The position numbers and the translations under genes are program-made. From CALBPI01 sp038531945 (GTDB lineage: Bacteria > Pseudomonadota > Gammaproteobacteria > Steroidobacterales > Woeseiaceae), in the NCBI GenBank assembly GCA_038531945.1, contig JBCBBH010000003.1, forward strand, positions 248,001 through 312,000: a DNA stretch of 64,000 bases, written 5' to 3'. Shown piece by piece: positions 46,917 to 55,922 of this stretch (position 1 is its first letter; every line of letters begins with the position of its first letter). The notes beneath the pieces were generated by a model that saw only the letters and a program-made list of their open reading frames with translations, was not told the origin of the DNA and ran no database searches.

Positions 46917-48074
46917 ATGAGTGATTCATCATTCCTAAGATATCTGGTCATCCTTGCGGCAGCGCTGGCGTTGGGTGCGTGCGGCGGCGGTGGCGGTGGC
47001 GGCGGTTCTAATACGCCACCGCCAACCAACACTCCACCACCGGCACCAACCGACCCGCTCGGTGCAGTCGGCACACTGGCAGAAGAACAGGAGCGACTAT
47101 TCCAATCGATGGGGCTTGGCATCATCGAGCCCGGGTACGTTGCGTTCGCAAGTTCGACTGAGGCCTTCATGGCAGATACGTCGGCGTACTGCGCTGACCC
47201 TGCTGCAGCTTCGATTGACACGCTGACCGCTGCATGGCGCGCGACCATGACCGCTTGGCAAAGCATCACGATTGTGCGAGTTGGTCCCGTGGAGGAGAAC
47301 AATCGACGCTTCCGGATTCAGTTCTTCCCGGATCCGAACAACGCGGTGGTTAACAACGTCACAAGTTTGATCAACGATGCTCAGCCGATCGATCAGGCAA
47401 GGGTAGCGAACAGTCCGGTTGGCGCGCAGGGCTTGCCGGCGATGGAGTATCTGCTGTTCGATCTCGGCGGATTGGACGATCCTGTGGAGGGTCCGCGTCG
47501 GTGTGAACTTGCGATTGCGATAACCGAGAACCTCGATGCGATGGCGGATGAGTTAGCCGCTGCGTGGGATGGCGCGGGGCAGCTTCAGGCGGATTTTGCC
47601 ACAGGATCTGGTGTGTTCATGGACCGCACGGAGGTGCTGACCGGAATTCTCGAGAGCCTTGCGCAAGAGACCGAGTTTGTCGCTGATGAGAAAGTCACCC
47701 GGCCGCAGCAGACCGGGGCGATGACGACCGAGTCGTTTCGATCTGAGACCTCGCGCGAGAACCTCGTCGCAAACGTAGCCGCAATTCGTGCATTTCTGGA
47801 TCGCGGTGCAGCAGACACAGACTACGGTTTCCGCGACTACTTGAGGCGTGCCCACGACGCCGAAGCGATAGCGGATCAACTCGATTCGCAACTCGCGACC
47901 GCTGAGACCGGGCTCGCTGCGTTGAGCGTGTCTCTGGAGGCGATCCTGATGGGGACGCAAACCGGTGACATCGATACGATTCGAACCTCTCTGCAAGATC
48001 TTGCGGATTCATTTATCGATGCAGCAGTAGCTGCTGACGTAAACCTTGGATTCAACAATCAGGATGGGGATTGA
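46917..48074 (+). CDS. Second imelysin family lipoprotein (histidine of GxHxxE absent)
   Basis: A 385-aa lipoprotein, lipobox cysteine 22 (ALGAC), then eight glycines and a Pro/Thr linker. The imelysin fold is indicated by the W-rich helix AWRATMTAWQSI, RFRIQFFPDP, and GLPAMEYLLFD at 172-182. There the usual GxHxxE reads GLPAME, so the histidine is replaced by proline, as in one of two imelysin subtypes. GGGAG stands 7 bases before ATG 46917. It sits in the classic order imelysin, DUF1111, DUF1111, imelysin, DUF1513. Confidence 0.85.
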   Translation: MSDSSFLRYLVILAAALALGACGGGGGGGGSNTPPPTNTPPPAPTDPLGAVGTLAEEQERLFQSMGLGIIEPGYVAFASSTEAFMADTSAYCADPAAASIDTLTAAWRATMTAWQSITIVRVGPVEENNRRFRIQFFPDPNNAVVNNVTSLINDAQPIDQARVANSPVGAQGLPAMEYLLFDLGGLDDPVEGPRRCELAIAITENLDAMADELAAAWDGAGQLQADFATGSGVFMDRTEVLTGILESLAQETEFVADEKVTRPQQTGAMTTESFRSETSRENLVANVAAIRAFLDRGAADTDYGFRDYLRRAHDAEAIADQLDSQLATAETGLAALSVSLEAILMGTQTGDIDTIRTSLQDLADSFIDAAVAADVNLGFNNQDGD

Positions 48075-49181
48075 GTGACGGACCGTAGGGCCTTTCTAAC
48101 GGGGATTGCCGCCGCGGCACTGCCAGGCTGCGGCTGGACCGGCCGATCTTCGTCCTCTGTGACATCCGCCGCGACGATCGGAGAGTCTCGGCATGTGGTC
48201 GTCCGCATTGACCGTACGGATCAGCTCCGCTACGCGGTCGATCTACCGGAGCGCGGTCACGATGCTGTGATATCGGCTGATCGTAAAGTCATGACAGTCG
48301 TTGCAAGACGACCCGGGCGGACCATCGCGCAATTCCGATGGCGTGATGGGAAACTCTTGAACGTCGTTGAATCTGCCGCTAATCGACACTTCTACGGACA
48401 CGCTGTCTACAGCCCGGATGGTCGCTGGTTGGTAACCAGCGAGAATGACCTTAACAGCGGCACCGGAGTGCTTGCGATCCGCGATGCCAAGTCGCTAAGA
48501 GTAGAGCATGAGGTGCCGAGTTTTGGCATTGGTCCGCACGAAATGGCCTGGCACCCAACCAGCGGTAATTTGGTTGTTGCGAACGGGGGGATCGCGACGC
48601 ACCCGGATTACGGACGAGAGCCATTGAACATCGAATCGATGGCACCGAGTATCGTGCAGATCGATTTGTTGCGGCAGAAATTGGTCGAAAGGCGGCTGCC
48701 TCGTCTGTCTAAGAGTAGCGTGCGTCATATCGATCAACTCGCCGATGGCACAACGATCATTGGCCTGCAACAGCAGAGCAACACGCTCGACGATGTGCCG
48801 GTGGTGGTGCAGACCGATTGGCAGGGCGGATCCGGGCCGACGCTTGAAGAGCTGGAGGTTTCGCCGCCGGACCTCCGAGCGATGTCGGCTTATACGGCGA
48901 GTGTCTGTTGCGATCCGACAACCGGGACTACAGCGGTTACGGCTCCCCGCGGTCACCGCGTCAGTTTCTGGGACAGCAAGAAAAGCGCACACTTGAAAAG
49001 CGTCAAAATCTCGGATGCAGCGGGTGTGGATTTTGACCCGATTGCACGCGAATTCATCATTAGTTCGGGCAGGGGCATCATCTATCGTTTTGACGCTCGG
49101 ACGTTGCAGGAGTCAAAGGACCAACGCAAGCGTTTCCGAGACATCCGTTTCGACAACCACCTTACGATCACGCCGGTTTAA
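48075..49181 (+). CDS. DUF1513 family exported protein
   Basis: A 368-aa protein beginning with GTG directly after the previous stop, with GGGGA upstream. The N-terminus DRRAFLTGIAAAALPGCG has twin arginines and a lipobox-like cysteine, consistent with a Tat-exported lipoprotein. The rest looks like a seven-bladed beta-propeller: repeated YSPDGRWLVTSEND, IGPHEMAWHPTSGNLVVANGG and similar blocks. DUF1513 proteins regularly end imelysin/DUF1111 clusters. Role unknown. Confidence 0.83.
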   Translation: MTDRRAFLTGIAAAALPGCGWTGRSSSSVTSAATIGESRHVVVRIDRTDQLRYAVDLPERGHDAVISADRKVMTVVARRPGRTIAQFRWRDGKLLNVVESAANRHFYGHAVYSPDGRWLVTSENDLNSGTGVLAIRDAKSLRVEHEVPSFGIGPHEMAWHPTSGNLVVANGGIATHPDYGREPLNIESMAPSIVQIDLLRQKLVERRLPRLSKSSVRHIDQLADGTTIIGLQQQSNTLDDVPVVVQTDWQGGSGPTLEELEVSPPDLRAMSAYTASVCCDPTTGTTAVTAPRGHRVSFWDSKKSAHLKSVKISDAAGVDFDPIAREFIISSGRGIIYRFDARTLQESKDQRKRFRDIRFDNHLTITPV

Positions 49182-49201
49182 TCCGTCAGGACACTTACTT
49201 T

Positions 49202-51460
49202 ATGAAGAACACAATCGTTGTTGTAGCTGCATCTCTGTCGCTGTGCGTCAGCGCTGCGGCTCAGCAAACTCTGCCTGGCCAACCGGTCGTCGCGCCTGTG
49301 CCAGAAGTCACCATCATCGGCAATCGTGACGATATTGTTGAGGTGCCGGGTGGGGCTACAGTGATCACGGCCGACGATATCCTGCGTTTCAATCAGACCG
49401 ACATTCAGCGGATTATTCGCAGCGCGCCGGGTGTGACGGTCCAGGTCGAAGATGGTTATGGATTACGCCCAAATCTCAGTATTCGCGGCACGGCTTCCGA
49501 ACGCAGCGCGCGCGTAACTTTGCTTGAGGACGGCATACTCATCGCACCGGCACCGTACTCCGCGCCCGCCGCTTATTACTTCCCAACGGCGGGCAGGCTA
49601 GCTGGAGTTGAAGTGCTTAAGGGCCCCGCAACGATTACTGAAGGCCCGTACACGGTTGGCGGCGCGATCAATTTGCTTTCGACTCCAATTCCGGAAAGTC
49701 GCGCCGGATTTGCCAATATCCAGCTTGGTGATGATGCAACTTGGCGTGTGCACGCGCATTACGGTGATGACAACGGGAAATTCGGTTGGCTCGTTGAAAC
49801 CCACCAATGGGGAAGCGACGGGTTTCAGGAACTGGATAACGGCGGTGACACGGGCCTGTCAAAACAGGACTACATGGTGAAGCTGCGTTACGCATTTGAC
49901 CCCATCGGAGATTGGTCGCATAGCCTTGAGCTCAAGCTGCAGCACGCAACGGAAAACTCTGACCAGTCGTATCTTGGACTGACGGATAACGATTTCTCTG
50001 CAAATCCAATTCGGCGCTACGGGTTGTCAGCGCTCGATAACATAGACACAACGCATGATCAGGTGCTGTTGCGCCATCGGCTGTCGAGTAAAAGTTTCGA
50101 ATTGACGACTTCCGTCTATAACAACGATTTCGAACGGGACTGGTTTAAGACGGAAGGTTATGACGTCACGGGCTCCCCAGATGCGCAGACCTTCAACGGT
50201 GTCAGTTGGTTCCAGTTCATTCAAGCTGCCAATCGAGGCGTTGCGATCGGCAATGAAATGGCCACGGATCTGGTCGCGATTCTAAACGGCAGAGACACGC
50301 CGGACGGCGCTGTTCAGATTCGGTCAAACGCGCGTGAGTACTACTCCCGTGGTGTAGAACTCGACGGAGTTTGGCGTCTCCGAACGGGTGATTGGAGCCA
50401 TAGACTGGCAATTGGTGCGCGATGGCATTCCGATCGTTCAGAGCGTCTGCAGCGCAACAGTACCTACACGCAAATCAATGGTGAGCTTGTGCTCGATGAT
50501 CTTGGGCTGTTGGGAAATGCAGGAAATCAAATTCAGGATGCTGATGTACTGGCATTGTACGTTCGCGATGAGATCGAATTGGGACGTTGGCTGATTGCGC
50601 CTGGCATTCGTTATGAATCCATCGATCAAGAGCGCACCCGATGGGAAACGAGACCAGGGCAGACTGTTGATCCCGCGTCTCGCGCAGACAGCAATATACG
50701 CGATCGACGAGAGAATGATATCGATGTGTTCATTCCGGGTTTAGGGGTTACCTATTCGATTGATGATCAGTGGTCGATGTATGCGGGGGCGCACAAAGGA
50801 TTTTCCGCGCCGAGTAACGCGCCAGGTGTGGACGAAGAGGAGAGCATCAACTACGAGGTCGGGGCGCGATTTTTTGGCGACGTGACCAGTGTAGATTTTG
50901 GTCTATTTCTTACCGACTACGACAACCTGGTCGGAACTTGCACGGCGTCATCGGGTGTTGACTGCGAGGTGGGTGATGCATTCAACGGTGATGCCGCGAC
51001 CGTTGCAGGAATAGAATTCTCTGCGCAGACGGTACTGAACACGGGGAGCCCTGTTGAGTTCCCATTGCAAATAACCCTGACGGTGATAGACGCAGAGTTC
51101 GATAGCGATATTGCGGATACGGATTTCTTCGGCGCTGTGAGTGCGGGTGATCCGCTGCCCTATGTTCCCGAGTATCAAGGGCTTGTGAGTATCGGTGCCG
51201 TATCGGAGCGCTTCAGTGGTTTCCTTTCTGTCAACATTTTGGGCGATGCATGTGCGCGTGCGAGTTGTGATGCCTTCGAGGAAATCGACGCGAGTACGAT
51301 CATCGACGCGTCCTTGCAGTATCGATGGAGTGATGCAGTTACCTTCACAGCGACGGTAGAGAACATTAGCGACGATTTAGAGATCTCAGGAAGAACGCCG
51401 TATGGCGCTCGTCCAAACAAAGCACGCACCGCGATGGTCGGTGCGATCTTCTCCTTCTAA
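49202..51460 (+). CDS. TonB-dependent receptor, FecA-like
   Basis: A 752-aa outer membrane receptor. The signal peptide is residues 1-21 (SAAAQ). A TonB box-like EVTIIG is followed by the plug domain (~45-150: PNLSIRGTASERSARVTLLEDGI, VEVLKGPATI). The beta-barrel ends in IFSF with the terminal phenylalanine. The TLLEDGI and PAAYYFP blocks resemble FecA-type ferric citrate receptors. It is 20 bases after the DUF1513 gene and probably part of the Fur-controlled operon. The ligand is not known. Confidence 0.9.
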   Translation: MKNTIVVVAASLSLCVSAAAQQTLPGQPVVAPVPEVTIIGNRDDIVEVPGGATVITADDILRFNQTDIQRIIRSAPGVTVQVEDGYGLRPNLSIRGTASERSARVTLLEDGILIAPAPYSAPAAYYFPTAGRLAGVEVLKGPATITEGPYTVGGAINLLSTPIPESRAGFANIQLGDDATWRVHAHYGDDNGKFGWLVETHQWGSDGFQELDNGGDTGLSKQDYMVKLRYAFDPIGDWSHSLELKLQHATENSDQSYLGLTDNDFSANPIRRYGLSALDNIDTTHDQVLLRHRLSSKSFELTTSVYNNDFERDWFKTEGYDVTGSPDAQTFNGVSWFQFIQAANRGVAIGNEMATDLVAILNGRDTPDGAVQIRSNAREYYSRGVELDGVWRLRTGDWSHRLAIGARWHSDRSERLQRNSTYTQINGELVLDDLGLLGNAGNQIQDADVLALYVRDEIELGRWLIAPGIRYESIDQERTRWETRPGQTVDPASRADSNIRDRRENDIDVFIPGLGVTYSIDDQWSMYAGAHKGFSAPSNAPGVDEEESINYEVGARFFGDVTSVDFGLFLTDYDNLVGTCTASSGVDCEVGDAFNGDAATVAGIEFSAQTVLNTGSPVEFPLQITLTVIDAEFDSDIADTDFFGAVSAGDPLPYVPEYQGLVSIGAVSERFSGFLSVNILGDACARASCDAFEEIDASTIIDASLQYRWSDAVTFTATVENISDDLEISGRTPYGARPNKARTAMVGAIFSF

Positions 51461-51483
51461 CAAGGCCATCACGCGTTTTTTCG

Positions 51484-51512
51484 GCGGCGCTCTACCAATC
51501 GTAGTGCGCCGC
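51484..51512. other. Inverted repeat between convergent receptor and DUF6607 genes
   Basis: GCGGCGC (51484-51490) and GCGCCGC (51506-51512) pair, and CTAC/GTAG inside extends the stem past one T-T mismatch. Six Ts lie just before it on the plus strand, not after, so it is not a standard terminator. It overlaps the 3' end of the DUF6607 gene. Confidence 0.35.
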
Positions 51513-52652
51513 TAACTGCTCATCGATGTAAGCTTGACCATCCGCGGAATCGTAGTCTTCGATCTCGCTTGAGTATTGCAACATCTTCATCAGCATTGGC
51601 ATGCCTTCGACGTCACGCTTACTGATGATCTCGTTGTCGGCAAGCAACGAACTCCACGTCGCGCGAACGTCGGTCCAGAACGCCGCCGATTTGTCCCAGT
51701 ACTCATCACCGCCTGAAAAATCATGATCGGTGATCAGTTCGTAGCGGTTGACGCCAGTTTCCCGCGCTAGATACTTCACCGGCGCGTCGACCGCGGTGTC
51801 GCCATCCATCAGTACCGCTTTCAAGTTGTCCTCTTCGTGTAACCAACCAGTTGGCAGAATCGTATGCCGGTTGGTACCGATCAGCGCGTGATAGTCGGAA
51901 CGGACGCTGAACTCGCGACGCGGCAACGGTCGCCAGGTTTCGTCGCTTTCCCATGCGGAGAAGTTGTTGTCGTGCACCCAATGGCCGACGGCTTGGTAAC
52001 GCGGTGAGTCATCGACTTGATAGACAGATTGCGTCCACGCGCCGTTGACGGAGTCAGCGTCGAGCTGTTTGCGCGCCCAACGGTTATGGCCGGCATATAC
52101 GTTGATCTCGGTATCCTCGTATGCCCAATCCTGGCGCCAATGCTTAACGACAGCGGGACCTTGTACTTCTCCATTTTCGTCTTTGAAGAACATCACAAGA
52201 ATGTGTTGCAGGCTGACAAAATCGGGTTGGTCTTCGACGACGTAGACGTACTCCGTTCCCCACGAACGATACGGCTTGGCCGGCGAAAAATCGGCTGTGA
52301 AGCCTGCCGTTTCCAAGAAATCGAAACTGGCGCGATAGCCGCCGGCCATGGCCAGGATCGCCCGCCGGTCCCGCTCTTGCTTGCTGAGTCCGGGTTCCCG
52401 CAATGCCGTCCAGGCAGCTGACGCGCCAGCTATCGGTGTCACGCCGGGACCTTTCGAGGTTCCGCCTCGCGGCTCCATGTCGGATCCGTCAATGAACGAC
52501 CATGCAAAAATATAGCTTTTGGCGTCAGCCTTCTCATCGGCCTGAGTTTCAGCAACCGCGGTATTTGTTTCTTCAGGCGGGGTATTTGCGCAGCCGCTGA
52601 AGCCAAACACTAGCGTCAGTCCAGCGAGAAATATTGGACAGAATTTCGTCAT
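51492..52652 (-). CDS. DUF6607-like lipoprotein
   Basis: A 386-aa exported protein with lipobox cysteine 21 (GFSGC) and an acidic linker. The body is rich in Trp, Tyr and Asp, with WRQDWAYEDTEI, HNRWARKQL, and a WVHDNNFSAWESDETWRPLPRRE stretch that suggests a beta-rich fold. I believe it belongs to DUF6607, found beside TonB-dependent receptors, but this is from memory. It diverges from the haem receptor across a Fur box, so both are likely iron-repressed. Function unknown. Confidence 0.65.
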   Translation of the reverse strand: MTKFCPIFLAGLTLVFGFSGCANTPPEETNTAVAETQADEKADAKSYIFAWSFIDGSDMEPRGGTSKGPGVTPIAGASAAWTALREPGLSKQERDRRAILAMAGGYRASFDFLETAGFTADFSPAKPYRSWGTEYVYVVEDQPDFVSLQHILVMFFKDENGEVQGPAVVKHWRQDWAYEDTEINVYAGHNRWARKQLDADSVNGAWTQSVYQVDDSPRYQAVGHWVHDNNFSAWESDETWRPLPRREFSVRSDYHALIGTNRHTILPTGWLHEEDNLKAVLMDGDTAVDAPVKYLARETGVNRYELITDHDFSGGDEYWDKSAAFWTDVRATWSSLLADNEIISKRDVEGMPMLMKMLQYSSEIEDYDSADGQAYIDEQLAAHYDW

Positions 52653-52721
52653 TGACAGGGTGCTCCGAAATCGTCGTAAAACTTAGCGGAATCGTGCCGA
52701 AGAATACTGGTTTTTGCAAAT

Positions 52722-52740
52722 AAGAACGATTATCATTTGT
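52722..52740. promoter_or_regulatory. Fur box between DUF6607 lipoprotein and haem receptor
   Basis: AAGAACGATTATCATTTGT matches the Fur consensus at 12 of 19 positions, with the right half GATTATCATT best. Its position between two divergent iron-related genes supports it. Confidence 0.6.
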
Positions 52741-52811
52741 ATCAATCTTATCGATCCCATTCGGCGATCCCGTTTCTACCGAGCAATTACACCTGAGGGA
52801 GGTTAGTGCTC

Positions 52812-55046
52812 ATGCGTTACTCAATTTTGATACTAGCAGTTGCATCTGCGGGCTTTTTACCGAGCAACAGTTTTGCCCAAGAAGATACGACCGATGAGGC
52901 CGCCCCCCGCGACGAAATCACTGTGATTGGCACGCGGACCGAACGCCGGATCACCGAGGTACCAGTCACCGTCTCTGTGCTGACAGCGCAAGATTTTGAC
53001 GAACAACTGACTCGCGACATTTCTGATTTGGTGCGTTACGAGCCGGGCGTCAGTGTTGGTGGCACCGGAAGCCGCTTCGGACTTTCTGGGTTCTCGATTC
53101 GTGGCATCGGTGGCAACCGGGTGCTGACCGTCGTAGACGGCATCCGAGTAGCTGAAGAGTTTAGCTTTGGCCCGTTTCTGAGCGCCCGCCGCGACTTTGT
53201 GGACATTGATAGTCTCGAGTCAGTGGAGATTGCGCGCGGCCCGATTTCATCGCTGTATGGCAGTGACGCACTTGGAGGTGTTGTGTCGTTCACAACGCGT
53301 GGGCCACTCGATTATCTCGCCGATGATGACGACGGGCTGCACTTGGACGGCAAAGCCGGTTGGTCGAGCGCCGACGCGAGCACCGTCGCACGCGCTACGC
53401 TCGCGGCAGGAAATGAGCAGCTCTCCGGAATGATTGCAATAACGCAAAGAGACGGAGAAGAAACAGAAACGATCGGAGGTATCGGAGGTACTGGGCCAAC
53501 ACGGGAGCAACCGGACCCGCAGGATTTATCGTCAACCAATGTGCTCGCGAAATTACGTTGGGAGATCGCTGACGCACAGGTTCTGACAGCAACAGTCGAC
53601 GTACTGACGAGCGAAGCAGATACCCAAATTCTGTCTGACTACGGTTTGGTCTCATTTGGCACTTTAGTCAATACGCGTGATGCCATCGATGAGCGCGAGC
53701 GGACGCGTATCAGCCTGGCATACCAAGGTGAGGTGAATTTGCCCGTAATGGACGCGCTGCAGGCTACGGTGTACACCCAGACGTCGGAAACCACACAGTT
53801 GACACTCGAGAGCCGGACGCCACCAGGCGGTCCAGGACAGACTCGCGAGCGTCGGTCAGTTTATGAGCAGGAGATCAACGGAGTTTTTGCTCAAGCGCTC
53901 AAAACTGTTGATTGGGGAACCACAACCCATAACGTTACCTATGGTTTCGATTACTTTGAAACCGACAATAGCTCGATCCGCGATGGTGGCACGTTTGCGC
54001 TGGATGGCACCCCTGTGTTTGAGTTCCTGCCACTCCCAACACGGGATTTTCCGTTGACGACTGTGGAACAAACGGCATTTTTCCTGCAGGACGAAATCTC
54101 TTTCCTTGACGGGAAGCTACTGCTGTCTCCTGGTTTGCGATACGACCGCTTCGATGCGAGCACAACCGCCGATGAAATATTTCTGAACGGCAACCCAGGC
54201 GCGCCGGTTCCGGAAGACTATGATGCAGACGAAGTCACCGCGCGTTTGGGCGCGGTCTACTCTCTGAACGACGAGTGGTCGGTTTACGGCTTGTACGCTG
54301 AGGGCTTCCGTGCGCCGCCGTACGACGATGTGAACGTCGGTTTCACGAATTTCATTGGTGGCTACAAAACGATCGCGAGCCCAGACCTTGAGTCCGAGCG
54401 GAGTGAGGGTCTGGAGTTAGGTGTGCGATACCAATCGGACAACAGCGCTTTGTCTGTGAACGTGTTTCAAACCGATTACGATGACTTCATCGCTTCGTTC
54501 GCGATTGCCCCGCAATTCCTGGCAACGGGTGGTGTCGACCCGGCCGACGGCCTGTTGACGTTCCAGTCGATCAATCTGGATAAAGTCACGATCGAAGGGG
54601 CTGAGCTGAGCGCTGAAGTCGGCCTGGGCAATTGGGGTGGGCTTGGTGACTTCAGTCTGCGTTCCGCGATTGCGTACGCGGAGGGTGAGGACAACGACGG
54701 CGCGCCGATCGATTCCGTTGAGCCGCTGACGGGCGTTTTTGGATTGCTCTACAGCTCCAACGATGGCAACTGGGGTGGAGAGCTCGTGTGGACTGTTGTT
54801 GAGGCGAAAGACGAGAGCGATATTTTCGATCCAGACACGCGTCAGCCGTCTGATGGCTATGGCGTGGTGGACCTGTTGCTCTACGGTTCGCTGACCGAGC
54901 GTGTGCGATTCAACGTGGGCCTGTTCAACGTGGGCGACAAAGAGTTCATTCGTTGGGTAGACACAGCAGGTATCGGTGGTGATGCCGCGCGACGTTTCAC
55001 TCAACCCGGCTTCAATGCCGCAGTCAACCTGCGCGTGGAGTTCTAG
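52812..55046 (+). CDS. TonB-dependent haem/haemoglobin receptor
   Basis: A 744-aa outer membrane receptor. Signal peptide ends SNSFAQ; TonB box DEITVIG follows. The plug has FSIRGIGGNRVLTVVDGIRV and VEIARGPISSLYGSDALGGVV. The barrel carries FRAPP and PDLESERSEGLELG, equivalent to the FRAP and NPNL motifs of haem receptors such as HutA/HmuR, and ends in VEF. ATG 52812 is chosen since GGAGG lies 9 bases upstream; GTG at 52806 is closer than optimal. hmuTUV follow at once, confirming a haem uptake role. Confidence 0.9.
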   Translation: MRYSILILAVASAGFLPSNSFAQEDTTDEAAPRDEITVIGTRTERRITEVPVTVSVLTAQDFDEQLTRDISDLVRYEPGVSVGGTGSRFGLSGFSIRGIGGNRVLTVVDGIRVAEEFSFGPFLSARRDFVDIDSLESVEIARGPISSLYGSDALGGVVSFTTRGPLDYLADDDDGLHLDGKAGWSSADASTVARATLAAGNEQLSGMIAITQRDGEETETIGGIGGTGPTREQPDPQDLSSTNVLAKLRWEIADAQVLTATVDVLTSEADTQILSDYGLVSFGTLVNTRDAIDERERTRISLAYQGEVNLPVMDALQATVYTQTSETTQLTLESRTPPGGPGQTRERRSVYEQEINGVFAQALKTVDWGTTTHNVTYGFDYFETDNSSIRDGGTFALDGTPVFEFLPLPTRDFPLTTVEQTAFFLQDEISFLDGKLLLSPGLRYDRFDASTTADEIFLNGNPGAPVPEDYDADEVTARLGAVYSLNDEWSVYGLYAEGFRAPPYDDVNVGFTNFIGGYKTIASPDLESERSEGLELGVRYQSDNSALSVNVFQTDYDDFIASFAIAPQFLATGGVDPADGLLTFQSINLDKVTIEGAELSAEVGLGNWGGLGDFSLRSAIAYAEGEDNDGAPIDSVEPLTGVFGLLYSSNDGNWGGELVWTVVEAKDESDIFDPDTRQPSDGYGVVDLLLYGSLTERVRFNVGLFNVGDKEFIRWVDTAGIGGDAARRFTQPGFNAAVNLRVEF

Positions 55047-55922
55047 GTGAAGACGCTAGTCTCCCTGCTGGCGCTGATCGCATTTCAGCTTGGTGAGGTC
55101 GCTGTCGCCGTCGAGTGTCCTGAGATTGACGCCGACAGCAGTCGGATTGTCGTTTCCGGTGGTTCGATCACAGAGATCATTTATGCACTGGATGCTGAGG
55201 ATCGGATCGTAGCTGCGGACAGAACGTCGAACTATCCGGCTGCCGCACTCGAGCTGCCACAGATTGGTTATGTCCGCGCATTGTCGGCGGAAGGTGTGCT
55301 GTCGCAGTCGCCCACTTTGCTGCTGGGCGAGGACGATTCGGGACCACCGGAGATTCTCGATCAGTTGCGTGCGGCGGGGTTGCCTGTCGCGATCCTTGGC
55401 GAGCAGCATGATGCTGCGGGCATCATCCACAAGGTGCGGTGTGTCGGGCAATTGATTGGTGAGCAAGAGGCGGCCGAAGCACTCGTGTCAGAGCGCCTAC
55501 AACCAGCCGCGCAGGCGCTCACCGGGCACGAGGATCGACCCATGGGTGCGGTGCTGCTCGGAATCCGAGACGGCACACTCATTGCGGCTGGTGGTGATAC
55601 GTCGGGCAACGGGTTGCTCGAAATGATGTCGGCCGACAATGCTTTGGCGTCAATGTCCGGATGGAAACCGGTATCGCGGGAGTCGATGATTATTGCCGAG
55701 CCCGATTTTTTCGTGATTCCTCAGCGGGGCCTTGATGCCGCTGGCGGTGTTGAGGGCTTGCTGGATCACCCGACGTTGAAGTTCACGAAAGCCGCTCAAA
55801 GCGGCCAAGTGTATGCCATGGACGGCATGGCTATGCTGGGCTTTGGTCCTCGCACGCTTGAAGCCGCAGCAAAACTCGGCGCGGATATCCGCGCGTCACA
55901 GGAAACCGACACACCGAAATGA
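55047..55922 (+). CDS. hmuT: Haem ABC transporter substrate-binding protein
   Basis: A 291-aa periplasmic binding protein, GTG start directly after the receptor stop. Signal peptide covers ~1-21. RIVVSGGSITEIIYALDAEDRIVAADRTSNYP is split by the usual HmuT turn, with the tyrosine of SNYP a candidate haem ligand region, and GYVRALSAEGVLSQSP continues the cobalamin/haem-binding fold. It delivers haem to HmuUV. Its stop overlaps hmuU by 4 bases. Confidence 0.9.
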   Translation: MKTLVSLLALIAFQLGEVAVAVECPEIDADSSRIVVSGGSITEIIYALDAEDRIVAADRTSNYPAAALELPQIGYVRALSAEGVLSQSPTLLLGEDDSGPPEILDQLRAAGLPVAILGEQHDAAGIIHKVRCVGQLIGEQEAAEALVSERLQPAAQALTGHEDRPMGAVLLGIRDGTLIAAGGDTSGNGLLEMMSADNALASMSGWKPVSRESMIIAEPDFFVIPQRGLDAAGGVEGLLDHPTLKFTKAAQSGQVYAMDGMAMLGFGPRTLEAAAKLGADIRASQETDTPK

